Positions 25,207 to 33,929 are shown, counted from the first letter of the stretch. The stretch: DNA of 64,000 bases from Chloroflexota bacterium (GCA_016191875.1 JACPVG010000012.1:1-64000); one strand, 5' to 3'. Notes: generated from the letters alone by a model not told the origin. Made by a program: numbers and translations.

Positions 25207-25953
25207 ATGACTGAGAACCACCGCATCCCCGACGGCATCAAGGCCGTCATCTTCGACCTGGACGGCACGCTGCGCCAGAGCCGGCCCGACGGCCACGAAC
25301 TGTTCTGGGACTACGCCGCCAAACTCGGCGCGCCCGACGGTCCCGACCGTCGCCGCAAGGCCCTGCAATGGTCGCATGAGTACTGGGCCGATTCCGAAGA
25401 CCTGCTCATTGACCTGAAGACCTACGGCATGGAGAATGGCGAATTCTGGCTAAACTACGCCAAACGCCACCTTCTGGCGCTGGGCGCACGGCGCGCCCAG
25501 GCCCTGGATTGGGCCGCGCAAATGCACCAGTTCATGTCCGAGAACTACGACCCGGAAGATATCATCCCTGACGATGTCATCCCCACCCTGGCGGCGCTGC
25601 GCCAGCGCGGCTACACCGTCGGCCTGGTCACCAACCGCAGCCGGCCGGTGCCGGAGTATCTGGAAGAAAAGGGCCTGCTGCCGCATCTGGATTTTCAGTT
25701 CGCCGCCGGTGAGATCGGCATGTGGAAGCCCAAACCGGAGATCTTCTACTACGCCCTCGGCCTGGCGAATGCCCGCCCGCACGAGGCGCTGTACGTGGGC
25801 GACAACTACTTCGCCGATGTGGTCGGGGCGCGGGGGGCCAATATCCTGCCGGTGCTCATCGACCCGCAGGGCCTGTGGGAAGGTGTGGCCGACTGCGCCA
25901 CCATCCGCGCCATCGGCGAACTGGCCGCGTTCCTGCCGGAGCGCGAGCAGTAG
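25207..25953 (+). CDS. HAD-superfamily phosphatase
   Basis: A 248-residue HAD subfamily IA hydrolase. Motif I is VIFDLDGTLRQS near residue 15 (both Asp present), motif II is LVTNRSRP near residue 141, motif III the Lys in GMWKPKPEIF, and motif IV is YVGDNYFADVVGA near residue 196. A helical cap is inserted after motif I. Relatives include phosphoglycolate-type phosphatases; the substrate is not known. ATG 25207 fits the family start. The upstream gap is an inverted 10-base repeat array. Confidence 0.85.
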   Translation: MTENHRIPDGIKAVIFDLDGTLRQSRPDGHELFWDYAAKLGAPDGPDRRRKALQWSHEYWADSEDLLIDLKTYGMENGEFWLNYAKRHLLALGARRAQALDWAAQMHQFMSENYDPEDIIPDDVIPTLAALRQRGYTVGLVTNRSRPVPEYLEEKGLLPHLDFQFAAGEIGMWKPKPEIFYYALGLANARPHEALYVGDNYFADVVGARGANILPVLIDPQGLWEGVADCATIRAIGELAAFLPEREQ

Positions 25954-26048
25954 CACAGAAATCCGAATTCTCCGAGAAATCGGATTTCTGTTTTCCCCTC
26001 GACTATACTTGTGCCTGTCATCCCGCTAATTCAGCAGGAGGTCCCGTC

Positions 26049-26909
26049 ATGCTCGCGATCCTTTCCCGCATCCGCGCCCCGCTGGGGGCGCTGCTGGTCA
26101 TTTTCGCGCTGGCCGGCCTGGCCGCCACCGGGGCCGGGGCGGCCGGGCTGGCGCGCCTGAACCGCGCTCTGGCAGAACAGACTGAACCGGTCATCGCCCG
26201 CCTGCAGGGGCTGGTGGGCGATGCCGCCGACGCCCTGGACGCCTACCAGACCGCCCTCGGCAAGACCATCGTCACGCTCGATTCGCTCCAGGCCGCCAGC
26301 GCCTCCTCGGCCGAAACGCTCGTCATCGCCGATGACGTGCTGGCTTCGGTGAACGGCCTGCTGGAGGACGACCTGCCGGCGGTGCTGGCCGACACCGACA
26401 CCGCCCTGGACAGCGCCGGGCGCTCGGCGGGCGTCATCGACTTCGTGCTCAAGGGCCTCAACACCATCGCGCGTCTGACTGGCGTGACCTACGAACCCAC
26501 CCTGCCGCTGGGCGAGGCGCTGGATAACGTCCAGGCCAGCCTGAAGCCCATGCAGCAGTCGCTCGCCGGAGTGGCCGCCGACCTTGAAGCCGCGCGTGAG
26601 GGGCTGGCTCCCATCCGCGGCGACCTGCAGGACATCAGCGCCGGGCTGGCCGACATGAGCGCCGCGCTGGTGGAGGGCCAGGCCGCCCTGGAGGGTTACG
26701 ATGACCTGCTGGGCGAGGCCCAGACCACCCTGGCCGCCGCCGCCGAGCAGGCCCCGCGCCTGCGCGCCCGCGCCGTGCGGGTGGCCGCCTTTGCGTTGGG
26801 TTGGCTGGCCGTCACCCAGGCGGCGGTCCTCTATCAGGGCGTCCAGATGCTGACCTACGACCCGGCCAGAGTGCTGGCCCGCCTGGCCGCGCTGGAGGCG
26901 CGGGTATGA
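26049..26909 (+). CDS. Membrane-anchored coiled-coil protein, unknown
   Basis: A 286-residue protein with a transmembrane segment near each end (about residues 10-35 and 247-268). Between them lie about 200 residues of Ala/Leu/Asp-rich helix with coiled-coil heptads (for example MQQSLAGVAADLEAAREGLA). The layout resembles the sensor region of methyl-accepting proteins, but no HAMP or signalling domain follows. AGGAGGT precedes the ATG. The stop codon overlaps the -10 box of the next gene. No known family is recognised. Confidence 0.7.
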   Translation: MLAILSRIRAPLGALLVIFALAGLAATGAGAAGLARLNRALAEQTEPVIARLQGLVGDAADALDAYQTALGKTIVTLDSLQAASASSAETLVIADDVLASVNGLLEDDLPAVLADTDTALDSAGRSAGVIDFVLKGLNTIARLTGVTYEPTLPLGEALDNVQASLKPMQQSLAGVAADLEAAREGLAPIRGDLQDISAGLADMSAALVEGQAALEGYDDLLGEAQTTLAAAAEQAPRLRARAVRVAAFALGWLAVTQAAVLYQGVQMLTYDPARVLARLAALEARV

Positions 26910-26910
26910 T
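26905..26910 (+). promoter_or_regulatory. -10 box overlapping a stop codon
   Basis: TATGAT overlaps the TGA of the coiled-coil gene and lies nine bases before the ATG of the methyltransferase gene. It would give a leaderless transcript. Confidence 0.4.
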
Positions 26911-26919
26911 AGGCGCTTC

Positions 26920-27624
26920 ATGAGCCATCTCACCGGGGCCGAACGCGCCCGCTACGTGCAAAAAATGTTCGGGCGCATCGCCCGCCGCTACGACCTGCTC
27001 AACCGGCTGATGACCGTGGGTCAGGATGTGCGCTGGCGCAAGGAAGCCATCGCCCGGCTGGAACTGCCCGCCCGCGCCGCCGTGGCCGACCTGGGGGCTG
27101 GCACCGGCGACATCGCCTTCGAGATCGCCCGGCGCTACCCGGACGCCTTCGTGGTTTCTTCGGATTTCACGCCGGAGATGGTGTGGGTCGGCAAGGCGCG
27201 GCGATGGGGCGACAGTGTGCACTGGCTGATCGCCGACGCCCAGAACCTGCCCTTCAAGCCAGGCGTCTTCGACGGAGTCATCAGCGGCTTCCTCATGCGC
27301 AACGTGCCGGACGTGGATCGGGCGCTGACCGAACAACGCCGCGCCCTCAAACCGGGCGGCCGGGTGGCCAGCCTGGATACCACCCCGCCGCGCCAGAACT
27401 GGTACCGTCCCCTGCTGGAGTTCCACCTGCACCGCGTCATCCCGCTGCTGGGGCGGCTGGTGGCCGGCGACGCCGAAGCCTACACCTACCTGCCCAGTTC
27501 CACCGAGAAGTTCCTCACCGCCGAGCGCCTGGCGGAACAGTTCAGTCAGGCGGGCTTCGAGGCGGTCGGGTTCGTCCGCCGCATGTTCGGCACGGTGGGG
27601 ATTCACTGGGGCCGCAAACCATGA
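26920..27624 (+). CDS. UbiE/MenG-type quinone methyltransferase
   Basis: A 234-residue class I SAM methyltransferase. KMFGRIARRYDLLNRLMTVGQDVRWR near residue 15 is the UbiE/COQ5 signature start, VADLGAGTGDIAFEIARR near residue 54 is the SAM loop, and FDGVISGFLMRNVPDVDRAL near residue 117 is the second UbiE signature (usual form GLRNV). It should methylate demethylmenaquinone or a related quinone at the membrane; menaquinone is the likelier substrate in this phylum. No other men genes are nearby. Probably leaderless. Confidence 0.88.
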   Translation: MSHLTGAERARYVQKMFGRIARRYDLLNRLMTVGQDVRWRKEAIARLELPARAAVADLGAGTGDIAFEIARRYPDAFVVSSDFTPEMVWVGKARRWGDSVHWLIADAQNLPFKPGVFDGVISGFLMRNVPDVDRALTEQRRALKPGGRVASLDTTPPRQNWYRPLLEFHLHRVIPLLGRLVAGDAEAYTYLPSSTEKFLTAERLAEQFSQAGFEAVGFVRRMFGTVGIHWGRKP

Positions 27625-27732
27625 CCGCCCGCGCGGCAAAGACTCGCTTCTACGGCTATCAGGATTGTCAGCCCGGCCGCGGTGTACCTGGGCGCGCTTG
27701 TGTGGTACAAGAGGGTTCACGAGGGTAAACCA

Positions 27733-29283
27733 ATGACCGCAAAACGCACGCTTTTCCTGACGACCATCCTGCTGGCATTCGCTTTGGGCGGCTGCGCCCC
27801 GGCCGCGCCGGCCCCTGAACCCACCCGCATTCCCCACGCCGGCCTGGCCGAAGCCCGCAGCCGCGCCAAACGCCTGCCGCTGGCCCCCCTGCCGGAGGCG
27901 GCCGCGCTCAAGCCTGCGCCGGTCACCTTCTTCTTCCCGCGCTTCTCCTCCTACGAAGAACCGGCGCTCAAGTTCGCGAAACCTGAGGAAACCCGCCAGG
28001 ACGGCGGGCGGGTAACCTTGAGCGGCCAGCCCTATGCCCTGGAGACCGAGCACTTCCGCGTGCATTTCACCTTTTCCGGCAGAGATGCCGTGCCGGACGC
28101 CGACGAGAACGGCAACGACATCCCGGATTTTGTCGAGCAGGTTGGTAGCACGCTGGAATTCGTGTGGGACGTGGAAATCAACATCTTTGGCTGGCCCGCG
28201 CCGCCCCCGGATGGCGGGCGCGGCGGCGATAACCGCCTGGACGTGTATCTCTCCGATATCATCAACCGCTACGGCGCGCTGGGCTACGTTACCAACGAGG
28301 GCCACGACGCCCTGGTGGGCGACAACCCGGCCACCGAGGCCGTCGAACAGCGCGCCATGTCGGCTTTCCTGGTGCTGGACAACGATTACCAGGACGACCT
28401 CCTGCGGCCGGAAGACCGGGCGCGCTGGCTGGAACTGCTGCGCTCCACCGCCTCGCATGAATTCCTGCACGTTATCCAGTTCGGCATCGACGGGGGCGAG
28501 AACGACAACTGGTTCTTTGAATCCGTCGCCACCTGGATGGAAGACGAGGTCTACAACGATATCAATGACCTGGTGCGCTACGTGGGCGCGGCCTTCAAGG
28601 CACCGGATTCCTGCCAGCTGGCGCGCGGCGGCGTGACGAAGGAAGAAGACCGCCTGAACTGGTATGCCCGCTGGCTGTTCTTCCGCTTCATATCGGAACG
28701 CCACGGCCATGCCACCGTGCGCGATATCTGGCTGACGGCCGGGCACGACCAGACCAACGGCTACAAGGCTTTTGCCGGCCCGCTGGCAACCGCCGAGACT
28801 GAGATTCTGCAGGTGTTCCGTGAGTATTCGCTGGCCCTGCTGCTGCGCGATTTTGAGGAGGGCGAGGATTACCCCACCGTACGCCTGGAAGGCGAAGCGG
28901 CGGCGGATGCGACCTTCAGGCCGGTGGACGGCGTCTTTCAGATGGGCGCCGACTACATCGAGATCCTGGCGGATGGGCGTATCACGGTCGAACTGAAGGG
29001 CGCGGCCCTCGACTCGGCCCTGCTGGAAGGCCTGCTGGTGGGCGTCACCCGCTCCCAGGTGCAGGTGTTCGAGATGCCGGACGGGCGGGGGTCCCTGGAC
29101 GCCTCCACGTATGAACACGTCTATCTGGTGGTGATGAACCTGGGCCAGGCCCAGCATCAGCGCGATTGCAAAGAGGCCGGTTATACAGCATCGGTCGCGG
29201 GCGGCGGCCAGGCCCAGGAACCCATCGACCTGCGCGCCCGCGCTTTCTTTGAACCTCCGGTGGTGGAGGGGTTGAAGAAATAG
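27733..29283 (+). CDS. HEXXH metalloprotease-like lipoprotein (MXAN_6640-like)
   Basis: A 516-residue lipoprotein (LAFALGGCAP). After a Pro-rich linker, a mature domain starts near EHFRVHFTFSG. The zinc motif is SHEFLHVIQF near residue 240, and the downstream Glu in WFFESVATWMEDEVYND is placed as the third ligand. The FGWPAPPPDGG and LDVYL segments are shared with the next gene. The arrangement matches the MXAN_6640 family of putative metalloproteases. It should act at the cell surface. The next gene is a paralogue with the same order of motifs. Confidence 0.78.
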   Translation: MTAKRTLFLTTILLAFALGGCAPAAPAPEPTRIPHAGLAEARSRAKRLPLAPLPEAAALKPAPVTFFFPRFSSYEEPALKFAKPEETRQDGGRVTLSGQPYALETEHFRVHFTFSGRDAVPDADENGNDIPDFVEQVGSTLEFVWDVEINIFGWPAPPPDGGRGGDNRLDVYLSDIINRYGALGYVTNEGHDALVGDNPATEAVEQRAMSAFLVLDNDYQDDLLRPEDRARWLELLRSTASHEFLHVIQFGIDGGENDNWFFESVATWMEDEVYNDINDLVRYVGAAFKAPDSCQLARGGVTKEEDRLNWYARWLFFRFISERHGHATVRDIWLTAGHDQTNGYKAFAGPLATAETEILQVFREYSLALLLRDFEEGEDYPTVRLEGEAAADATFRPVDGVFQMGADYIEILADGRITVELKGAALDSALLEGLLVGVTRSQVQVFEMPDGRGSLDASTYEHVYLVVMNLGQAQHQRDCKEAGYTASVAGGGQAQEPIDLRARAFFEPPVVEGLKK

Positions 29284-29344
29284 CCCGTTCGCCTGCGTTG
29301 GACGTCCCAACTTTGGGGGTAAGATCCCCGGCAATAGCGTCGAT

Positions 29345-30868
29345 ATGACCGCTTATAAAGCCTTTTCGCGCCTGGCATTGCCGCTGGTCCTGGCCGCCCT
29401 GGCATGCAATTTTCCGCTCACGCCTTTGCCGCGGCCCGGCCATTCCGGGCTGATCGAAGCCCGGCTGGCGATCAAACCTCGCCCGCATCTGCCGCTGGCC
29501 GAGCGACCGGGGCTGAAACCCATCGGCCCGGCGCTGGAAGACCTGCCGCGCCTCTCCCCCCTGGCTGAACTTGACCTTGAATTTGGCCCGCCCGGCCCCA
29601 GCCCGCGCGACGAAGACCGCCCGGCGCTCAGCGGCCGCCCGCAGTCGCTGGATAGCGAACACTTCCGCATTCATTACACCACCAGCGGCGCGGATGCCGT
29701 ATCCGGCAAGGATGGCGACCAGAACGGGCACCCGGACTACGTCGAACACGTGGCGCGCGCCCTGGAATACGTGTGGCAGGCCGAGATCGAGATCTTCGGC
29801 TGGCCGGCCCCGCCGCCGGACGGCACGCTGGGCGGGGACGAGCGGGTGGATGTCTACCTCGTCAACATCCTCACGGATGAAGAGATCGCTGGCTACGCCG
29901 ATGGTGGCTACCGCGACACCTTTGTCGGCGACAACCCCAACACCCCGGTCGTTGAGAGCCGCTCACACCACGCGTTCATGGCGCTCGACAATGATTACCG
30001 CGAGATCGGCGGCAGCCCGGCCTACGCCCTGGACTTCATGCGTTCCACCGCCGCCCATGAGTTCATGCATGTCATCCAATACGGCATCGACGGCGGCGAA
30101 CCCGCCGATTGGCTGTGGGAGGCCACCGCCACCTGGATCCAGGACGAGGTCTACAATGACGTCAACGACGCCAACGAAGTCCTGACGGCGCCCTTCAAGG
30201 CCCCGGACTCGTGCCAGCTGGAGTACGGCGGTGAGGCCCGCGTGGAAGACCTGGATAACTGGTATGGCGAGTGGCTGTTCCTGCGCTACATCTCCGAGCA
30301 TTACGGCCACGCCACGGTGCGCGCCATCTGGGAAGCGGCCGCCAGCCTGGACGGCTACGCCGCCATCCAGCATGCCCTGGGTCTGGCTGGCACGACGCTG
30401 GAAGAACTGTTCAGCGAGTACACGCTGGCTGTGTTGACCCGCGACTTCGAAGAAGGCGAAGACTACCCGGTGGTGCGGTTGGAAGGTAAAGCCAGCCTGG
30501 ATGCGGTCTTCAACCCGCTGGATGGCGTGGGGCAGATGGGCGCCGATTACATCGAGCTGCCTGTTGAAGGGACGCTGACCATAACGCTCCTGGGCGGTCT
30601 GCCGGGGCAGGTGGTTGGCATCCGCGGCGACGAAGTGCATGTCTTTCAGCTCGAGGCCGGGCGCGTGGCTGTGGAGGGTTCGGCTTTCGAGAAACTCTAC
30701 CTCATCGTGCTTAACCCCCAGACGGCCGGGCGCGAACGCGAGTGCGCCTTCAGCGGCTATTCTGTGGAAGTGCAGCGCGGCGGCCAGCCCAGCACAGCCG
30801 ATAGCGTGCGCGGGCGGGGACACTTCCGGCCGCCGCGCGTCGAGGGCTTGCTCGACCCGGACGGCTGA
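29345..30868 (+). CDS. HEXXH metalloprotease-like lipoprotein, paralogue
   Basis: A 507-residue lipoprotein (VLAALACNFP) with the same plan as the gene at 27733. EHFRIHYTTSGADAV, the block FGWPAPPPDG and DVYLVNIL are followed by AAHEFMHVIQYGIDGGE near residue 238 with the zinc motif HEFMH and the candidate Glu in WLWEATATWIQDEVYND. The pair is a tandem duplication with clear divergence, and both active sites are intact. Both also share the phrase QMGADYIE in the C-terminal third. Substrates are unknown. Confidence 0.78.
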   Translation: MTAYKAFSRLALPLVLAALACNFPLTPLPRPGHSGLIEARLAIKPRPHLPLAERPGLKPIGPALEDLPRLSPLAELDLEFGPPGPSPRDEDRPALSGRPQSLDSEHFRIHYTTSGADAVSGKDGDQNGHPDYVEHVARALEYVWQAEIEIFGWPAPPPDGTLGGDERVDVYLVNILTDEEIAGYADGGYRDTFVGDNPNTPVVESRSHHAFMALDNDYREIGGSPAYALDFMRSTAAHEFMHVIQYGIDGGEPADWLWEATATWIQDEVYNDVNDANEVLTAPFKAPDSCQLEYGGEARVEDLDNWYGEWLFLRYISEHYGHATVRAIWEAAASLDGYAAIQHALGLAGTTLEELFSEYTLAVLTRDFEEGEDYPVVRLEGKASLDAVFNPLDGVGQMGADYIELPVEGTLTITLLGGLPGQVVGIRGDEVHVFQLEAGRVAVEGSAFEKLYLIVLNPQTAGRERECAFSGYSVEVQRGGQPSTADSVRGRGHFRPPRVEGLLDPDG

Positions 30869-30963
30869 ACTGACCTGGATGGCGCCTGGCGCATAACCGC
30901 TGCTTTCCTCCTACCTTCTGATGATATTTTCCGCCGCGGGGGAAGACTCCTCCGTAAAGGCGA

Positions 30964-30969
30964 TATAAT
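30964..30969 (+). promoter_or_regulatory. -10 box for the NBR1-Ig lipoprotein gene
   Basis: TATAAT about 67 bases before the ATG at 31037. This gene also has CAGGAG before its start, so it has a normal leader. Confidence 0.45.
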
Positions 30970-31036
30970 CCTTCCCTGGCCGCGCGGCCGAACCCGCCCG
31001 GTGCAGAATCAATGTTGAATTCAGGAGATTGACCCT

Positions 31037-31786
31037 ATGACCAAAACAAAAACCGGCCTGGCGCTGCTGGTCAGCCTCTCGCTGGCGCTGGCCGCCTGCG
31101 GCGGCGGCGGACCCACTCTATCCGAACTGGAAGCCGTGCAGACCATCGCGGCCGCCACGGCGGTGATGGGCATTACCCAGACAGCGGCGGCCATGCCGCC
31201 CAGCCCCACGCCGGAGCCGCCCAGCGCCACGCCCACCGAAGAGCCGCCCAGCCCGACGCCCGAGCCGCCCACCAGCACGCCGGATGGCGCCGCGGCCAGC
31301 CTGTTCAGCCCCACGCCCGGCCTGCCGCCTGTGCTTGGCGCGCCGCCCACCAGCACCCCCGGCGGCCAGCCCGCCGGCTCCTGCACCTATGCGGCCGCCT
31401 TCGAGGGCGTGGAGACCGTGCCGGACGGCACGCAATACCCGTTCGGCAAGGCGTTCACCAAGACCTGGCGCATCAAGAACACCGGCACGTGCACCTGGGA
31501 TGGCACGTTGAACCTGGTCTGGGTGTATTCGCTGACGGACGGCAAGGAGAGTTCCGAATTGATGGGCGCCGAGGGCGTGATCGCCATCGTGACCACCAAC
31601 GTGCCGCCCAACGGTTACCTGGATATCAACGTGGATTTCGTCACCCCCAGCAAGGTCGGCAAATACCGGGTGGAATTCAAGTTGCGCAGTTCCAACGCCA
31701 TATTCGGCGTGAACGGCAACGGTACGCTGTGGGTCGAGATCGTCGCCTATGACTCGGGCGGCCCTGTGGCAACCCCCACGCCATGA
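31037..31786 (+). CDS. NBR1-type Ig-like domain lipoprotein
   Basis: A 249-residue lipoprotein (LALAACGGGG). A Pro/Thr/Glu linker (residues about 50-110) leads to one Ig-like domain with the NBR1 signature: FTKTWRIKNTGTCTWDGTLNL near residue 137 and VPPNGYLDINVDFVTPSKVGKYRVEFKL near residue 180. Such surface domains are frequent in Anaerolineae and are thought to bind partners outside the cell. A clear terminator follows. CAGGAG precedes the ATG. Confidence 0.85.
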   Translation: MTKTKTGLALLVSLSLALAACGGGGPTLSELEAVQTIAAATAVMGITQTAAAMPPSPTPEPPSATPTEEPPSPTPEPPTSTPDGAAASLFSPTPGLPPVLGAPPTSTPGGQPAGSCTYAAAFEGVETVPDGTQYPFGKAFTKTWRIKNTGTCTWDGTLNLVWVYSLTDGKESSELMGAEGVIAIVTTNVPPNGYLDINVDFVTPSKVGKYRVEFKLRSSNAIFGVNGNGTLWVEIVAYDSGGPVATPTP

Positions 31787-31790
31787 CCTC

Positions 31791-31825
31791 AACGCCCCGC
31801 CCAACCGGCGGGGCGTTCGTTTTGC
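31791..31825 (+). terminator. Rho-independent terminator
   Basis: AACGCCCCGC pairs with GCGGGGCGTT (arms end at 31817) and is followed by CGTTTTG. It closes the plus-strand block that ends with the NBR1-Ig gene. Confidence 0.75.
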
Positions 31826-31878
31826 CGCCCCGAACCTTAAATCTTCCCTGCCTTCCGGCGCAGGAACGCGGCATGGTA

Positions 31879-31884
31879 TAGAAT
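31879..31884 (+). promoter_or_regulatory. -10 box of a probable leaderless peptide
   Basis: TAGAAT (within TATAGAAT) ends six bases before ATG 31891, the spacing seen for the other leaderless starts in the window. Confidence 0.4.
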
Positions 31885-31890
31885 AGCCGC

Positions 31891-32001
31891 ATGGCAGGTT
31901 ATCCACTGGTTGTCCAGGCTTCATCCACCGCTTTTTGCCAGTTATCCACACGTTGTCCCTGTGCGCGCCGGGTTTCCTCCACACGTTTCTCCACGCCATG
32001 A
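31891..32001 (+). CDS. Possible 36-residue upstream peptide
   Basis: A short frame from ATG 31891 to TGA 32001. Its TGA overlaps the ATG of the dehydrogenase gene as ATGA, a coupling junction. It has no ribosome site but has a -10 box six bases upstream. The peptide is Ser/Thr/Arg/Cys-rich, which is unlike a folded protein, so it is either a regulatory upstream peptide or a chance frame. Two DnaA-box-like sites lie in its sequence. Confidence 0.35.
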   Translation: MAGYPLVVQASSTAFCQLSTRCPCARRVSSTRFSTP

Positions 32002-32016
32002 CCGACGTTATCCACA
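31899..32016 (+). promoter_or_regulatory. Cluster of three DnaA-box-like nonamers
   Basis: TTATCCACT at 31899-31907, and TTATCCACA at 31942-31950 and 32008-32016, all in the same orientation. The first two belong to a longer direct repeat that continues into GTTGTCC. The third is inside the dehydrogenase coding sequence. There is no dnaA or dnaN gene nearby. Confidence 0.45.
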
Positions 32017-33014
32017 CCCTCATCACAATCCCGCTGCCGGAAGAGGACCTGGCCCGCATCCAGGCCGTCTCGCCGCGTCTGCTGGTCACCCATCACCCCA
32101 CCCGGCCGGGTGAGGCCGTCCCGGGGCCGATCTGGGCGCCCACCGAAGTGTTGTTCACCAATCGCGCCTTTCCGGAAGCGAGCGAATGCCCCAACCTGCG
32201 CTGGGTGCAGTACTACCTGGCCGGGGTGGATGGGCTGATGGACCAGCCCGCCCTGCAGAGCGAGGATGTGCGCGTCACCACGATGAGCGGAGCGAACGCT
32301 TCACAGACGGCCGAACATGCCCTGGCGCTGTTGCTGGCCCTCGGCCACAACCTGCCCGGATTCCTCGCCATGCAGGGCCGGGCCGAGTGGCTGCCCAGCC
32401 GCGGCGACCACCACCCGGTGGAACTGCGCGGCAGCACGGTCGGCATTGTGGGCTATGGCAGCATCGGCCGCCAGCTGGCGCGCCTGCTGACCCAAGTGGG
32501 CGCGGTGGTGCTCGCCAGCAAGCGCGACCTGATGCATCTGGAGGATAGCGGCTACCAGCCGGAAGGCCAGGGCGACCCGCAAGGCGAGTACTTCACCCGC
32601 CTCTACCCGCCCCAGGCCCTGCGCTCGATGTTCAAAGTGTGCGATTTCGTGGTCGTGACCGCGCCGCTCACCCCGGAGACGCGCGGCCTGGTGGGGCGGA
32701 AGGAACTGGCGGCCCTCAAGCCTGGGGCTTTCCTGGTGGATGTTTCGCGGGGCGGCGTGGTGGATAGCGACGCCCTGCTGGCCGCCCTGCAGGGCGACCA
32801 ACTGGCGGGCGCGGCGCTGGACGTGTTCCCCGAGGAACCTCTGCCGGCCGACAGCCCGTTCTGGAGCCTGCCCAACGTGCTGCTCACCCCGCACGTGGCG
32901 GGCGTGAGCGATCACTACGCCCGGCGGGCGGTGGACCTGTTCATCGCCAACCTTCACCATTACCTGGAGGACCGGCCGCTGTTCAACCTGGTTGACCCGG
33001 CCCGGGGCTATTAG
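31998..33014 (+). CDS. D-2-hydroxyacid dehydrogenase
   Basis: A 338-residue NAD-dependent dehydrogenase of the D-isomer-specific family. The Rossmann loop is VGIVGYGSIGRQLARLL near residue 147. Catalytic segments follow: FVVVTAPLTPETRGLVG with the preceding Asp near residue 216, FLVDVSRGGVVDSDALL with Arg near residue 245, AALDVFPEEPLP with the Glu near residue 275, and LTPHVAGVSDHY with the His near residue 296. The substrate (glyoxylate, hydroxypyruvate or another 2-oxoacid) is not evident. The start ATG overlaps the stop of a possible upstream peptide. A two-hairpin repeat begins one base after the stop codon. Confidence 0.88.
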   Translation: MTDVIHTLITIPLPEEDLARIQAVSPRLLVTHHPTRPGEAVPGPIWAPTEVLFTNRAFPEASECPNLRWVQYYLAGVDGLMDQPALQSEDVRVTTMSGANASQTAEHALALLLALGHNLPGFLAMQGRAEWLPSRGDHHPVELRGSTVGIVGYGSIGRQLARLLTQVGAVVLASKRDLMHLEDSGYQPEGQGDPQGEYFTRLYPPQALRSMFKVCDFVVVTAPLTPETRGLVGRKELAALKPGAFLVDVSRGGVVDSDALLAALQGDQLAGAALDVFPEEPLPADSPFWSLPNVLLTPHVAGVSDHYARRAVDLFIANLHHYLEDRPLFNLVDPARGY

Positions 33015-33015
33015 G

Positions 33016-33152
33016 TAGTTGGCCGTACGGGTTTTGAATTCCGTCGGAGAGGAACAGCGGCCGACTATTAAAGCAGCCCATAGGCAGCTTACGAGGAGAG
33101 TCACGCTGGAAGGTCGGAGTCCTATGCAAGAAGACTTTCAGTGGGCTACTTA
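33016..33152 (+). repeat. Two-hairpin repeat, full copy 1
   Basis: About 137 bp. The first hairpin is closed by TAGTTGGCCG and CGGCCGACTA around a conserved loop containing GAATTCCGTCGGAGA. The second is closed by CAGCCCAT and GTGGGCTACTT. It begins one base after the dehydrogenase stop and ends 21 bases before the ATG of the HAD gene. A closely similar inverted copy lies at 37213-37348 and a shortened one at 58488-58563. Confidence 0.8.
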
Positions 33153-33173
33153 GCGCACAAGTTCAGAATCCGT

Positions 33174-33929
33174 ATGCCACCCATCCAGGCAGCGCTCTTC
33201 GATCTCGGCAATACGCTCATCACCTTCGACGGCAACTGGCCGGACGTGTTCGCCCGCGCCGACCAGGCCCTGCTGGCGGAATTGCGGGCGGCCGGCGTGG
33301 GTATACAGCCGGAGCGCTTTCTGGCGGAGTTCCGCGCCCGGTTGAACGATTACTATGCCCAGCGCGAGTCGGAGTTCATCGAACACACCACCGGCTACGT
33401 CCTGCAGGCCCTGCTGGCCGAGTGGGGCAGCCCACCGCTGCCCGAAGATGCGCTGCGGCGCGCCCTGGGCGAGATGTACGCCGTGAGCCAGGCGCATTGG
33501 AAGACGGAGGATGACGCCGTGCCCACGCTGGAAACGCTGCTCGACCAGGGTTACCGGCTGGCGCTGGTCTCCAACGCCGGCGACGACGCGGATGTGCAAC
33601 GCCTAGTGGATAACGCCCGCCTGCGCCCGTATTTCGAGGTCATCCTCTCTTCAGCGGCTTACGGCATCCGCAAACCCAACCCGCGCATCTTCCGGCATGT
33701 CCTGGAGGTGATGCATGTCCCGGCCAGCCGGGCGGTGATGGTGGGGGATACGTTGGGCGCAGATATCCTGGGGGCGCGCAACGCCGGGTTGCGCAGCGTG
33801 TGGGTCACCCGCCGGGCGGACACGCCCGCCAACCGCGACCACGCCGGAACGATTCAGCCGGATGCGGAGATTGCCGCGCTGGCGGAATTGCCGGGCGTGC
33901 TGGCCGCGTGGCAGGCGAAAAGCAACTGA
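33174..33929 (+). CDS. HAD-superfamily hydrolase
   Basis: A 251-residue HAD subfamily IA phosphatase. Motif I is ALFDLGNTLITF near residue 7 (second Asp position is Gly/Asn, as in some IA branches), motif II is LVSNAGDDADV near residue 128, motif III the Lys in YGIRKPNPRIF, and motif IV is MVGDTLGADILGA near residue 185. The substrate is unknown. ATG 33174 is taken because the alternative 33141 lies inside the two-hairpin repeat. A perfect palindromic terminator separates it from the convergent cyclase gene. Confidence 0.83.
   Translation: MPPIQAALFDLGNTLITFDGNWPDVFARADQALLAELRAAGVGIQPERFLAEFRARLNDYYAQRESEFIEHTTGYVLQALLAEWGSPPLPEDALRRALGEMYAVSQAHWKTEDDAVPTLETLLDQGYRLALVSNAGDDADVQRLVDNARLRPYFEVILSSAAYGIRKPNPRIFRHVLEVMHVPASRAVMVGDTLGADILGARNAGLRSVWVTRRADTPANRDHAGTIQPDAEIAALAELPGVLAAWQAKSN

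Noticed and set aside
26812-29334. Minus-strand open frame of about 840 codons
   Set aside because: It is antisense to the menG/ubiE-type and metalloprotease-like genes, which have clear motifs. It is a GC shadow frame.
31899-32016. Chromosomal origin of replication
   Set aside because: Only three DnaA-like boxes, no AT-rich unwinding element, no dnaA, dnaN or gidA nearby. Kept only as a site cluster.
33016-33152. Insertion sequence with a transposase
   Set aside because: The repeat is too short to encode anything, and no transposase fragment is present in any copy.
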